NCBI GenBank assembly: GCA_043789035.1
Contig: JAYWIG010000001.1
Location: 1-22,413 of the forward strand
Reading direction: 5' to 3'
DNA length: 22,413 nucleotides
DNA from: JAYWIG01 sp043789035
Lineage (GTDB): Bacteria; Pseudomonadota; Gammaproteobacteria; Burkholderiales; Burkholderiaceae_E
Shown piece by piece: positions 16,305 through 22,413 of the stretch. The notes below the pieces were generated by a model. The model was given only the letters and a program-made list of their open reading frames with translations, was not told the origin of the DNA and searched no databases. Position numbers and translations under genes: made by a program. Position 1 is the stretch's first letter; each line of letters begins with the position of its first letter.

Positions 16305-16333
16305 TTTATCTTGTATACAAGAAAGACTAGCAA
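16305..16333 (-). promoter_or_regulatory. Predicted sigma-70 promoter of the atzF operon
   Basis: On the minus strand TTGCTA (-35, 16333-16328) and GATAAA (-10, 16310-16305) are separated by exactly 17 bases. Each matches the sigma-70 consensus at four of six positions. Transcription would start near 16298, leaving a short leader before the ATG at 16283. The spacer contains almost the whole operator palindrome, which fits repression by occlusion. Confidence 0.55.
16310..16321. promoter_or_regulatory. GntR-type operator, copy 1 (CTTGTATACAAG)
   Basis: This is a perfect 12-bp palindrome with the TGTATACA core expected of GntR-family sites. It lies between the -35 and -10 of the predicted atzF promoter, so a bound regulator would block RNA polymerase. 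The likely binder is the FCD-type regulator encoded at 6358-7029. An identical copy occurs at 16478-16489, which makes chance unlikely. Confidence 0.75.
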
Positions 16334-16372
16334 GAGCCATACCATGTTTGTGCATTTAAAAGTGTGCGATCA

Positions 16373-16396
16373 CGGTGCATTTCCAACCGGTGCATT
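16373..16396. repeat. Direct repeat CGGTGCATT, two copies 15 bp apart
   Basis: CGGTGCATT occurs at 16373-16381 and again at 16388-16396, midway between the two operators. The 15-bp period is about one and a half helical turns. It may be a site for a second regulator, or chance. It is not the inverted arrangement expected for NtrC. Confidence 0.35.
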
Positions 16397-16477
16397 CGAG
16401 GAGTATTCGTTTTGGTGATGCAACTCGCGAGCTGCGTACGTTTTCTGTGCGCGCTGCGCGTTCGTGGTGCTAATAAC

Positions 16478-16489
16478 CTTGTATACAAG
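16478..16489. promoter_or_regulatory. GntR-type operator, copy 2 (CTTGTATACAAG)
   Basis: This palindrome is identical in all 12 positions to copy 1 and ends one base before the predicted -35 of the BMP-operon promoter. The centres of the two copies are 168 bp apart, about 16 turns of 10.5 bp, so both would face the same side of the helix and could be joined by looping. Confidence 0.75.
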
Positions 16490-16518
16490 TTGGCGTGAAT
16501 TTTGCTCTGCTAAATAAT
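16490..16518 (+). promoter_or_regulatory. Predicted sigma-70 promoter of the BMP operon
   Basis: TTGGCG (16490-16495) and AATAAT (16513-16518) are separated by 17 bases and match consensus at four and five of six positions. The start of transcription would be near 16525, giving a leader of about 50 nt. The leader includes AGGGG (16566-16570), six bases before the chosen ATG. Confidence 0.55.
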
Positions 16519-16576
16519 TGGTTTGTGCCAATCGAAGATTTATTGTTTAGTGTCGACTAACTATTAGGGGTAATTG

Positions 16577-17689
16577 ATGAGTCAAAATAAGCGTAGAGAT
16601 TTTTTAGCATCTAGCGCGGCTGCTACAGCAATAGTGGGCGGGTCATCGTTCACATCAAGTGTGTGGGCGCAAAAGCCAATCACCGTCGGCTTTATATATG
16701 TTGGTCCGCGCGATGATTATGGCTATAACCAAGCGCACGCTGAAGCGGTGGCCGGCTTGAAGAAAATGGCTGGCATCAAAGTCGTTGAAGAGGAAAATGT
16801 GCCAGAAACTGCCGCAGTGCAAAAGACTATGCAAGGCATGATCTCGCAAGACGGCGCTACTTTATTGTTCCCAACGTCGTATGGTTATTTCGATCCGCAT
16901 ACTTTAGCGCTTGCAGCGAAGAACCCTAATGTTCGCTTTGCCCATTGCGGCGGCTTATGGAGCGAGGCCAAGCATCCGAAAAGCGTTGGAAGTTTCTTTG
17001 GCTATATTGATGAGTGCCAGTACTTAAACGGCGTCATCGCGGGCCACATGACTAAAAGCAAGAAAATTGGATTCATCGCTGCAAAGCCGATTCCCCAAGT
17101 CTTGCGTAACATCAATGCTTTTACCTTAGGTGCGCGCTCAGTAAAACCCGACATTACGACCTCGGTAATTTTCACAGGCGACTGGTCTATGCCAGTCAAA
17201 GAGGCTGAAGCAACCAACAGCCTAGCTGACCAAGGCATTGATGTATTCACTATGCACGTAGATGGCCCAAAAGTGGTGGTTGAAACTGCGGCCAAGCGCG
17301 GCAAGATGGTGTGCGGCTACCACGCCAGCCAAGCCAAGCTCGCACCACAAGCCTACCTCACGGGCGCAGAGTGGAACTGGGCAACAGCCTATAAAACTAT
17401 CATCGATGCTGCGCGTTCCGGTGCACCGCATCCAAACTTTGTACGCGGCGGCTTGAAAGACGGTTTTGTAAAGACATCGGCTTATGGTTCTTCAGTATCG
17501 GAAGCGGCTCGCAAGAATGCCGATTCGGTGAAAGCACAGATGATGAAAGGCACCTTCGATATTTTTAAAGGTGAGCTTAAAGATAACACTGGCAAAGTAG
17601 TAATTGGGGGCGGCAAGATGTTCAAGCAAACCGATCTTGAGCTAGAGTCGATGAATTATTTAGTTGAAGGCGTGATCGGCAAGGTCTAA
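16577..17689 (+). CDS. Tat-exported BMP-family (PnrA-like) substrate-binding protein
   Basis: The 370-residue protein has a twin-arginine signal (NKRRDFLASS, R6-R7), probably cleaved near residue 31. The mature BMP (basic membrane protein/PnrA) domain has the family pattern FIYVGPRDDYGYNQAHAEA near the N-terminus and FGYIDECQYLNGVIAGHMTK in the middle. BMP proteins studied so far mostly bind purine nucleosides or related heterocycles for import. The ATG at 16577 is chosen over the in-frame TTG at 16574 because AGGGG is six bases upstream. It is the first gene of the plus-strand operon. Co-transcription with formamidase and a biuret-hydrolase-like enzyme suggests a heterocyclic or ureide nitrogen source. 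Confidence 0.9.
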   Translation: MSQNKRRDFLASSAAATAIVGGSSFTSSVWAQKPITVGFIYVGPRDDYGYNQAHAEAVAGLKKMAGIKVVEEENVPETAAVQKTMQGMISQDGATLLFPTSYGYFDPHTLALAAKNPNVRFAHCGGLWSEAKHPKSVGSFFGYIDECQYLNGVIAGHMTKSKKIGFIAAKPIPQVLRNINAFTLGARSVKPDITTSVIFTGDWSMPVKEAEATNSLADQGIDVFTMHVDGPKVVVETAAKRGKMVCGYHASQAKLAPQAYLTGAEWNWATAYKTIIDAARSGAPHPNFVRGGLKDGFVKTSAYGSSVSEAARKNADSVKAQMMKGTFDIFKGELKDNTGKVVIGGGKMFKQTDLELESMNYLVEGVIGKV

Positions 17690-17690
17690 G

Positions 17691-18740
17691 GTGTTTCCGG
17701 ACTACTTACGCAGCACTGCGGCGCAAAATATTTTGTTGCCGCTGTTTGCACTAGCGGGTGCGCTTTTATTGTTCGGTGCTTTCATAGGGTTGGGCGGTAA
17801 AGATCCGATAGCTGCGTGGGGCCTGCTGTTTAAGGGTGCTTTCGGCGACAGTTTTTCCATCCAAAATACCCTGCAGCGAGCGGCACCTTTAATGCTTACC
17901 GCCCTTTGCGTTGCCATTCCCGCCCGTGCCGGTCTGACAGTAATTGGTGGTGAGGGTGCGCTAGTGCTAGGTGCGCTGGCTTGTGCTGGCTTGCCATATC
18001 TATTACCTAGCTATTTGTTACCGCAAAATTGGTTTGGTTCTTTGCTGTTGCTTGTTGCTGCTGCGCTTGCGGGCGCCTTGTGGATTGCTATCGTTGGCTA
18101 CTTAAGGCAAAACAGAGGCGTGAATGAAACCATTTCTAGCTTGTTGATGGCCTATATTGCAATTGGTGTTTTTAAACACTTAGTTGAAGGGCCGATGAAA
18201 GATCCTGCCAGTTTAAATAAGCCCTCAACCCTACCTTTAGGCGATGGGTTGAGGATAGGCATGATTGAGATAGGTTCTTTCACTAGCGACGTTCACTGGG
18301 GTTTGGTTTGGGGTTTGGCAGCTTGCCTCATTGCGGGTGTTTGGTTAAGTCTTACGACACACGGCTTTGCAATGCAAGTAGTTGGGGGCAACGCAAGAGC
18401 AGCCAAGCTAGTAGGTTTACCAGCGAACAGGTTAATCATCATGGCCTGTTTACTCGGTGGCCTGTGCGCCGGTATTGCGGGTGGCCTAGAAGTTGCAGCA
18501 GTGCATTCCGCGGCGAATGCTTCGGTGATTGTAGGCTTGGGCTATACCGGAATCTTGGTGTCATTCGTCGCCAGGCATAACCCTTGGATGATTCCAATTG
18601 TTGCCATTCTTTTCGGAGGCTTTGCCGCCGCCGGTAGTTTGTTGCAACGTAGGCTCGGTGTTCCCGATGCCTCCGTGCTTGTGTTGCAAGGTTTTGCTTT
18701 TGTGTTAATTCTTGCCAGCGAAGGATGGAGAAAGCGATGA
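17691..18740 (+). CDS. BMP-associated ABC transporter permease, first (NupP/BmpC type)
   Basis: The 349-residue polytopic membrane protein belongs to the branched-chain-type permease superfamily. It has many hydrophobic helices and the conserved segments GLTVIGGEGALVLGALACAG (about 84-103), NRGVNETISSLLMAYIAIGV and VVGGNARAAKLVGLPANRLI. Such permeases work as heterodimers with the next gene product. The start is GTG at 17691, one base after the previous stop, with AAGG upstream in the end of the binding-protein gene. It ends in an ATGA overlap with the second permease. Confidence 0.88.
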   Translation: MFPDYLRSTAAQNILLPLFALAGALLLFGAFIGLGGKDPIAAWGLLFKGAFGDSFSIQNTLQRAAPLMLTALCVAIPARAGLTVIGGEGALVLGALACAGLPYLLPSYLLPQNWFGSLLLLVAAALAGALWIAIVGYLRQNRGVNETISSLLMAYIAIGVFKHLVEGPMKDPASLNKPSTLPLGDGLRIGMIEIGSFTSDVHWGLVWGLAACLIAGVWLSLTTHGFAMQVVGGNARAAKLVGLPANRLIIMACLLGGLCAGIAGGLEVAAVHSAANASVIVGLGYTGILVSFVARHNPWMIPIVAILFGGFAAAGSLLQRRLGVPDASVLVLQGFAFVLILASEGWRKR

Positions 18741-19657
18741 ACACATTTTCATGGATTGACTTAATGCTGGCCATTCTGGGTGGTGCTGTACGCGTAGGCA
18801 CACCGTTTCTCTTTGTGAGTTTGGGAGAGTGTTTAACCGAGAAATCGGGGCGGATTAATTTGGGCTTGGAAGGAGTGCTGGTGTTTTCTGCGATGGCTGG
18901 CTTTGGCACTGCGTATTGGAGCCAGTCGGTATGGCTAGGTGTGTTGGTTGCAGGTGGTTGTGGCGCGTTGCTGGCGTTTCTTCACGGCTTACTCAGTTCG
19001 ATTCCAAAGGTAAGCGATATCGCCACGGGTATTGCGTTAATGCTGCTGGGCACTGGTTTAGCGTTTTATCTTGGAAAACCTTTGATACAACCGCAGGCAC
19101 CACAAATTCCTTCGATACCGTTAGGGTTTTGGAGTGATTCGCCCAACGTGCAATCAGCGCTTGCGATTAACGCCCTGTTCCCGCTTGGTTTGTTGATAGC
19201 TTTGTTGATGGCTTGGGTGTTCGCCAATACCAAGGTAGGCTTAATTGTGCGCACGGTTGGCGATTCAAGTGATGCCGCCAAAGCGATTGGCTTTTCGGTA
19301 AACAAGGTGCGAATTGCCGCCACCACTGTCGGTGGTTTTATCGCAGGTTTGGGCGGTGCATCGCTCTCGCTGTATTACCCAGGAAGCTGGAATGAAGGTC
19401 TGTCCAGTGGCCAGGGTTTGATCGCCGTTGCGTTAGTCATTTTTGCGCGCTGGCATCCGGTGCGTTGCTTTTGGGCGGCCCTGCTTTTTGGTGGTTCAGG
19501 CGCCATTGGCCCTGCGCTTCAATCCGTGGGAATTAGCGCGGGCTACAACTTATTCAATGCAATTCCGTATGTATTAACACTGGTGATTTTGGTGGCGAGT
19601 TCGTCAACCAGTGGCAGTCTTAGAGGTACGCCTGCTGAACTAGGCGTCATTAAATAA
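18737..19657 (+). CDS. BMP-associated ABC transporter permease, second (NupQ type)
   Basis: The 306-residue membrane protein carries the motif SLGECLTEKSGRINLGLEGV (about 30-49), diagnostic of the second permease of BMP-type importers. It also carries VRTVGDSSDAAKAIGFSVNK and LGGASLSLYYPGSWNEGLSS in the second half. I chose the ATG at 18737, which overlaps the previous stop as ATGA and has GGAGA upstream; an ATG four codons earlier has no spaced ribosome binding site. The protein completes the channel. The next gene is an enzyme, 19 bp downstream, and the ATPase comes only after two enzyme genes. Confidence 0.88.
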   Translation: MNTFSWIDLMLAILGGAVRVGTPFLFVSLGECLTEKSGRINLGLEGVLVFSAMAGFGTAYWSQSVWLGVLVAGGCGALLAFLHGLLSSIPKVSDIATGIALMLLGTGLAFYLGKPLIQPQAPQIPSIPLGFWSDSPNVQSALAINALFPLGLLIALLMAWVFANTKVGLIVRTVGDSSDAAKAIGFSVNKVRIAATTVGGFIAGLGGASLSLYYPGSWNEGLSSGQGLIAVALVIFARWHPVRCFWAALLFGGSGAIGPALQSVGISAGYNLFNAIPYVLTLVILVASSSTSGSLRGTPAELGVIK

Positions 19658-19676
19658 ACTAGAGAGTGAAATATTT

Positions 19677-20669
19677 ATGAGTGGTCTTTCAGGATTAAAC
19701 AAATCAGCCAACGGCGTGGTGCTCGGTATGGTTCAGCTGCAATTGCCGGTGGTAGATACACCTGAGCAATTGGCGCAACAAACTAATCGCATTTGTGCGA
19801 TGGTGGGTAAAGCTAGACGCAACATGTCAACGATGGATTTGGTCGTGTTTCCTGAGTACAGCCTACATGGCCTTTCAATGAACATCGATCCTAAGTTGAT
19901 GGTGAGTTTGGATGGGCCAGAAGTGGCGGCTTTTAAAGCGGCTTGTGTTGAAAATCATATCTGGGGTTGCTTCTCGATTATGGAATTCAATCCGCAGGGT
20001 AATCCATATAACAGCGGCATTATCATTAATGACCAAGGCGAGATGGTTCTTTACTATCGCAAGCTTCATCCTTGGGTACCTGTTGAACCTTGGGAGCCGG
20101 GTAACCTTGGTATTCCGGTGGTCGATGGCCCCAAAGGGAGCAAATTAAGCTTGATTATTTGCCATGACGGCATGTTCCCTGAGATGGCTCGCGAAGCAAG
20201 TTACAAAGGTGCGGAAATTATCATTCGCACCGCAGGTTATACCGCACCAATTCGACATTCATGGAAGATCACTAATCAAAGCAATGCCTTTCAAAACTTG
20301 GCCTACACCGCGAGTGTTTGCATGTGTGGCAGCGACGGCACTTTTGACTCTATGGGCGAAGGCATGTTCTGCAACTTTGATGGCACTATTATGGTCGAAG
20401 GAGGCGGCCGTGCTGATGAAATCATCACCTGCGAATTGCGCCCGGATTTGGTCAGAGAAGCGCGCGCAGGTTGGGGTGTTGAGAACAATATATATCAACT
20501 GTATCACCGAGGCTATGTTGCCGTGAAGGGTGGGGCACAGGACTGCCCCTATACCTTTATGCAAGATATGGTGACTGGTAAATACAAGTTACCCTGGGAT
20601 GCTGCCATCAAAGAGAGGGACGGTACTTCCTGCGGCTTTGCGCCACCGACCCGAGTTTACGGCGGTTAG
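19677..20669 (+). CDS. amiF: Formamidase (AmiF-type nitrilase-superfamily amidohydrolase)
   Basis: The 330-residue enzyme hydrolyses formamide to formate and ammonia. The Glu-Lys-Cys triad is at E60 (VVFPEYS), K129 (YYRKLHPW) and C162 (IICHDGMFPE); E60 and the 33-residue K-to-C spacing match Helicobacter pylori AmiF as I recall it. The stretch PWVPVEPWEPGNLGIPV, GEGMFCNFDGT and the ending TGKYKLPWDAAIKERDG are formamidase-like, and AmiE aliphatic amidases differ in the segment after the lysine. GAGAGTG is upstream of the ATG. It lies inside the transporter operon, so its substrate may be a product of the imported compound. Activity on other short amides is possible. Confidence 0.9.
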   Translation: MSGLSGLNKSANGVVLGMVQLQLPVVDTPEQLAQQTNRICAMVGKARRNMSTMDLVVFPEYSLHGLSMNIDPKLMVSLDGPEVAAFKAACVENHIWGCFSIMEFNPQGNPYNSGIIINDQGEMVLYYRKLHPWVPVEPWEPGNLGIPVVDGPKGSKLSLIICHDGMFPEMAREASYKGAEIIIRTAGYTAPIRHSWKITNQSNAFQNLAYTASVCMCGSDGTFDSMGEGMFCNFDGTIMVEGGGRADEIITCELRPDLVREARAGWGVENNIYQLYHRGYVAVKGGAQDCPYTFMQDMVTGKYKLPWDAAIKERDGTSCGFAPPTRVYGG

Positions 20670-20670
20670 C

Positions 20671-21354
20671 ATGTTCGTTCAAGCCTCACCTTACCCTTGG
20701 CCATTCGATGGCAACTTGACACCGCAAAACACTGCGTTGATTGTGATCGATATGCAAATCGATTTTTGTGGCATAGGTGGGTACGTCGATAAAATGGGTT
20801 ATGACTTGTCGCTCACCCGGGCCCCTATTGAGCCGATCAAAAAAGTGCTGACGGCCATGCGCGCAGCAGCATACATGATTATTCATACACGCGAAGGCCA
20901 CAGGCCAGATCTGTCTGATTTACCCGCGAATAAGCGCTGGCGCTCGCAGCAAATCGGTACCAACGGTGTTGGCATTGGTGATGCTGGGCCCTGCGGTCGA
21001 ATTCTGGTTCGAGGTGAGCCGGGTTGGGAAATTATTCCCGAGCTAGCGCCTGCGGCAGGAGAGATTGTGATTGATAAGCCAGGCAAAGGTTCGTTTTGCG
21101 CAACCGATCTTGAACTGGTTTTGAGAACTCGTGGCATTCGTAACTTGGTGTTAACAGGCATCACGACTGACGTCTGCGTACATACAACCATGCGTGAAGC
21201 GAACGATAGAGGATTCGAGTGCCTCATGTTGGAAGACTGTACCGGTGCGACCGACTACGGTAACTACTTGGCAGCCATTAAAATGATTCATATGCAGGGT
21301 GGTGTGTTTGGAGCAACTTGCACCTCGGCTGTGTTACTGGATGGTTTGAAGTAA
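20671..21354 (+). CDS. biuH: Biuret-hydrolase-like cysteine hydrolase (isochorismatase family)
   Basis: The 227-residue protein has the isochorismatase-like fold with catalytic D27 (VIDMQIDF), K136 (DKPGKGSF) and C169 (ITTDVCVHTT). It closely resembles the rhizobial biuret hydrolase BiuH along its length as I recall it, for example DKMGYDLSLTRAPIEPIK, REGHRPDLSDLPANKRWRSQ and MQGGVFG, whose Gln209 corresponds to a substrate-contacting Gln. BiuH converts biuret to allophanate plus ammonia. A longer frame begins at 20599, but the ATG at 20671, two bases after the formamidase stop, gives the family's usual start. Triuret hydrolase is a close relative and cannot be excluded by eye; ureidoacrylate hydrolase RutB is less similar. 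Allophanate from this step would feed AtzF. Confidence 0.85.
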   Translation: MFVQASPYPWPFDGNLTPQNTALIVIDMQIDFCGIGGYVDKMGYDLSLTRAPIEPIKKVLTAMRAAAYMIIHTREGHRPDLSDLPANKRWRSQQIGTNGVGIGDAGPCGRILVRGEPGWEIIPELAPAAGEIVIDKPGKGSFCATDLELVLRTRGIRNLVLTGITTDVCVHTTMREANDRGFECLMLEDCTGATDYGNYLAAIKMIHMQGGVFGATCTSAVLLDGLK

Positions 21355-22413
21355 TGACAAGCACCGCGCTGACGCTTGCAACCTTCGATCTGACCAAGCG
21401 ATTTGGAGACTTTGTCGCACTAGACGCCGTATCGCTGGAAGTAAAGGCTGGTACGGTGCACGCGTTGCTTGGTGAAAATGGCGCTGGTAAAAGCACGCTT
21501 GTGAAATGTTTAGTTGGCTATTACAAAGCCGAATCTGGTGCGGTCTTGTTGGACGACAGAGAAACGATGATAGACCATCCGCAGCGCGCTAAGCAGCTAG
21601 GCATTGGCATGGTGTATCAGCACTTCACAGTAGTACCAGGGATGACTGTGGCTGAGAACTTGGTGCTGGCGCGCGGCGACATTCCGAACGTGATTGATTG
21701 GGCCGCTAAGAAGATCGAACTAAGCGAGTTTTTGGCGACTATGCCGTTCCAGCTCGATTTGAATAAAACCCCATTGGATTTAGCGGCGGGCGAAAAGCAA
21801 AAGCTTGAGATATTGAAGCAGCTATATTTAAACCCGCGCTTGTTGATTCTAGATGAGCCTACTTCGGTGTTAACGCCCCAAGAGGCCGATGAGATTCTTG
21901 GGGTGATTCGTTTAATTGCTACCACTGGCCGATGCACCGTAATTTTAATTACTCATAAATTTCGAGAAGTTATGCAATTTGCCGATGCGGTCACTGTGCT
22001 GCGCAGAGGTAAGAAAGTGTTGAGTGCGTTGGTCAGCGACATTGACGAGAAAGCACTTGCTGTTGCGATGGTCGGCGAGGCGATTTCAGACGCTGAAAGT
22101 TTTGCAGGATCAATGTTGAAGAACACCCATGTTAATAGCAGTAAAGCTGCGAAGTTGGAAATCTCCAATCTTTCCGTACTTGGAGATAGAGGCGAGTACG
22201 CTGTAAAAGACTTTCAATTGCAAGTTAATGCCGGTGAGATCGTAGGAATTGCTGGTGTTTCTGGCAACGGGCAGAAGGAGCTTATGGAAGCCCTGACAGC
22301 TCAGCGATCTATTAGCGCAGGCAGCATAAAAGTATCGGGTGATACTTATCGTGCGAACCGAGAGGATAACCGTCGCCATAAAGTTCGAAGCCTACCTGAG
22401 GAGCCGCTTCGAA
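21354..22413 (+). CDS. BMP-associated ABC transporter ATP-binding protein (runs off the right edge)
   Basis: The frame opens at an ATG sharing the last A of the biuret-hydrolase TAA and is still open after 353 codons at the window end. The first ATPase domain has Walker A GENGAGKS (40-47), the Q-loop VYQHFTV, signature LAAGEKQKLEILKQL, Walker B LLILDEP and switch histidine in THKFREV. The second domain has begun near residue 264, with the degenerate loop GVSGNGQKE. The double-domain layout is that of NupO/RbsA-type ATPases of BMP importers, normally about 500 residues. The signature uses Ala where most ABC proteins have Ser, as seen in this family. It completes the transporter, with two enzyme genes inserted between it and the permeases. 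Confidence 0.88.
   Translation, partial: MTSTALTLATFDLTKRFGDFVALDAVSLEVKAGTVHALLGENGAGKSTLVKCLVGYYKAESGAVLLDDRETMIDHPQRAKQLGIGMVYQHFTVVPGMTVAENLVLARGDIPNVIDWAAKKIELSEFLATMPFQLDLNKTPLDLAAGEKQKLEILKQLYLNPRLLILDEPTSVLTPQEADEILGVIRLIATTGRCTVILITHKFREVMQFADAVTVLRRGKKVLSALVSDIDEKALAVAMVGEAISDAESFAGSMLKNTHVNSSKAAKLEISNLSVLGDRGEYAVKDFQLQVNAGEIVGIAGVSGNGQKELMEALTAQRSISAGSIKVSGDTYRANREDNRRHKVRSLPEEPLR

Larger units (their letters stand above)
16284..16576. promoter_or_regulatory. Divergent control region of the two catabolic operons
   Basis: This 293-bp gap separates the two divergent operons and holds no plausible gene. It contains one predicted promoter for each direction, two identical 12-bp palindromes with centres 168 bp apart, and a direct repeat of CGGTGCATT (16373-16381 and 16388-16396). 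A short palindrome CTCGCGAG lies at 16424-16431. The details are listed separately. Confidence 0.8.

Noticed and set aside
16371..16410. NtrC-type site in the divergent region (GGTGC elements)
   Set aside because: The elements are direct, not the inverted GCACC-N5-GGTGC arrangement, and no sigma-54 promoter is nearby.
20599..20670. Longer N-terminus for the biuret-hydrolase-like protein
   Set aside because: The extra 24 codons lie inside the formamidase gene in another frame and are unlike the family; the ATG at 20671 follows the stop directly.
20671..21354. Ureidoacrylate hydrolase (RutB) identity
   Set aside because: The internal stretches match biuret hydrolase much better than RutB, and no other rut genes are present.

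Overview
The window looks like a chromosomal segment of a betaproteobacterium, probably Burkholderiales-like. This is inferred from a Bug/TctC-type extracytoplasmic solute receptor, AtzG-AtzE-AtzH homologues, Tat-exported binding proteins of the BMP and family-5 types, and mixed base composition. No rRNA, tRNA, insertion sequence or CRISPR array is visible. Genus-level placement is not possible from the sequence alone.

Left part (1-5760). A 5'-complete, 3'-truncated glutathione S-transferase gene (minus strand) is divergent from a small carboxymuconolactone-decarboxylase-family gene. Next is a compact phosphonate-type ABC importer set (one ATPase, two PhnE-like permeases, no binding protein). 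It converges, with overlapping stop codons, on an ACMSD-like amidohydrolase/decarboxylase gene. A lone Bug-family binding-protein gene is divergent from that enzyme. It is followed by a short remnant that appears to have been frameshifted by a 13-bp tandem duplication.

Middle part (5928-16283, all minus strand). Read in the direction of transcription, the tightly packed genes are: allophanate hydrolase (atzF-like), a Tat-exported family-5 binding protein, two DppB/DppC-type permeases, two DppD/DppF-type ATPases, then atzG, atzE, atzH, an FCD-type GntR regulator and an HbpS/GlcG-like protein. Gaps are mostly 2-28 bp and several genes overlap, so this is very likely one operon of about 10.4 kb.

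Right part (16577 to the end, plus strand). The divergent operon encodes a BMP-family (nucleoside-type) ABC importer: binding protein, two permeases and an ATPase cut by the window edge. A formamidase (amiF) and a biuret-hydrolase-like cysteine hydrolase lie between the permease and ATPase genes.

Working together: the two divergent operons read as one system that imports and dismantles ureide-type nitrogen compounds. The biuret-hydrolase-like enzyme would make allophanate, the AtzGE pair and AtzH would turn carboxylated biuret or urea intermediates into allophanate, AtzF would finish to ammonia and CO2, and formamidase would release ammonia and formate. The ring opener AtzD, which starts the known cyanuric acid pathway, is absent from the window, so the true starting substrate is open. 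The shared intergenic region carries two identical copies of the perfect palindrome CTTGTATACAAG, a GntR-type operator. One lies inside the predicted spacer of the atzF promoter and one abuts the predicted -35 of the BMP-operon promoter. The GntR gene in the minus-strand operon is the obvious candidate regulator of both.
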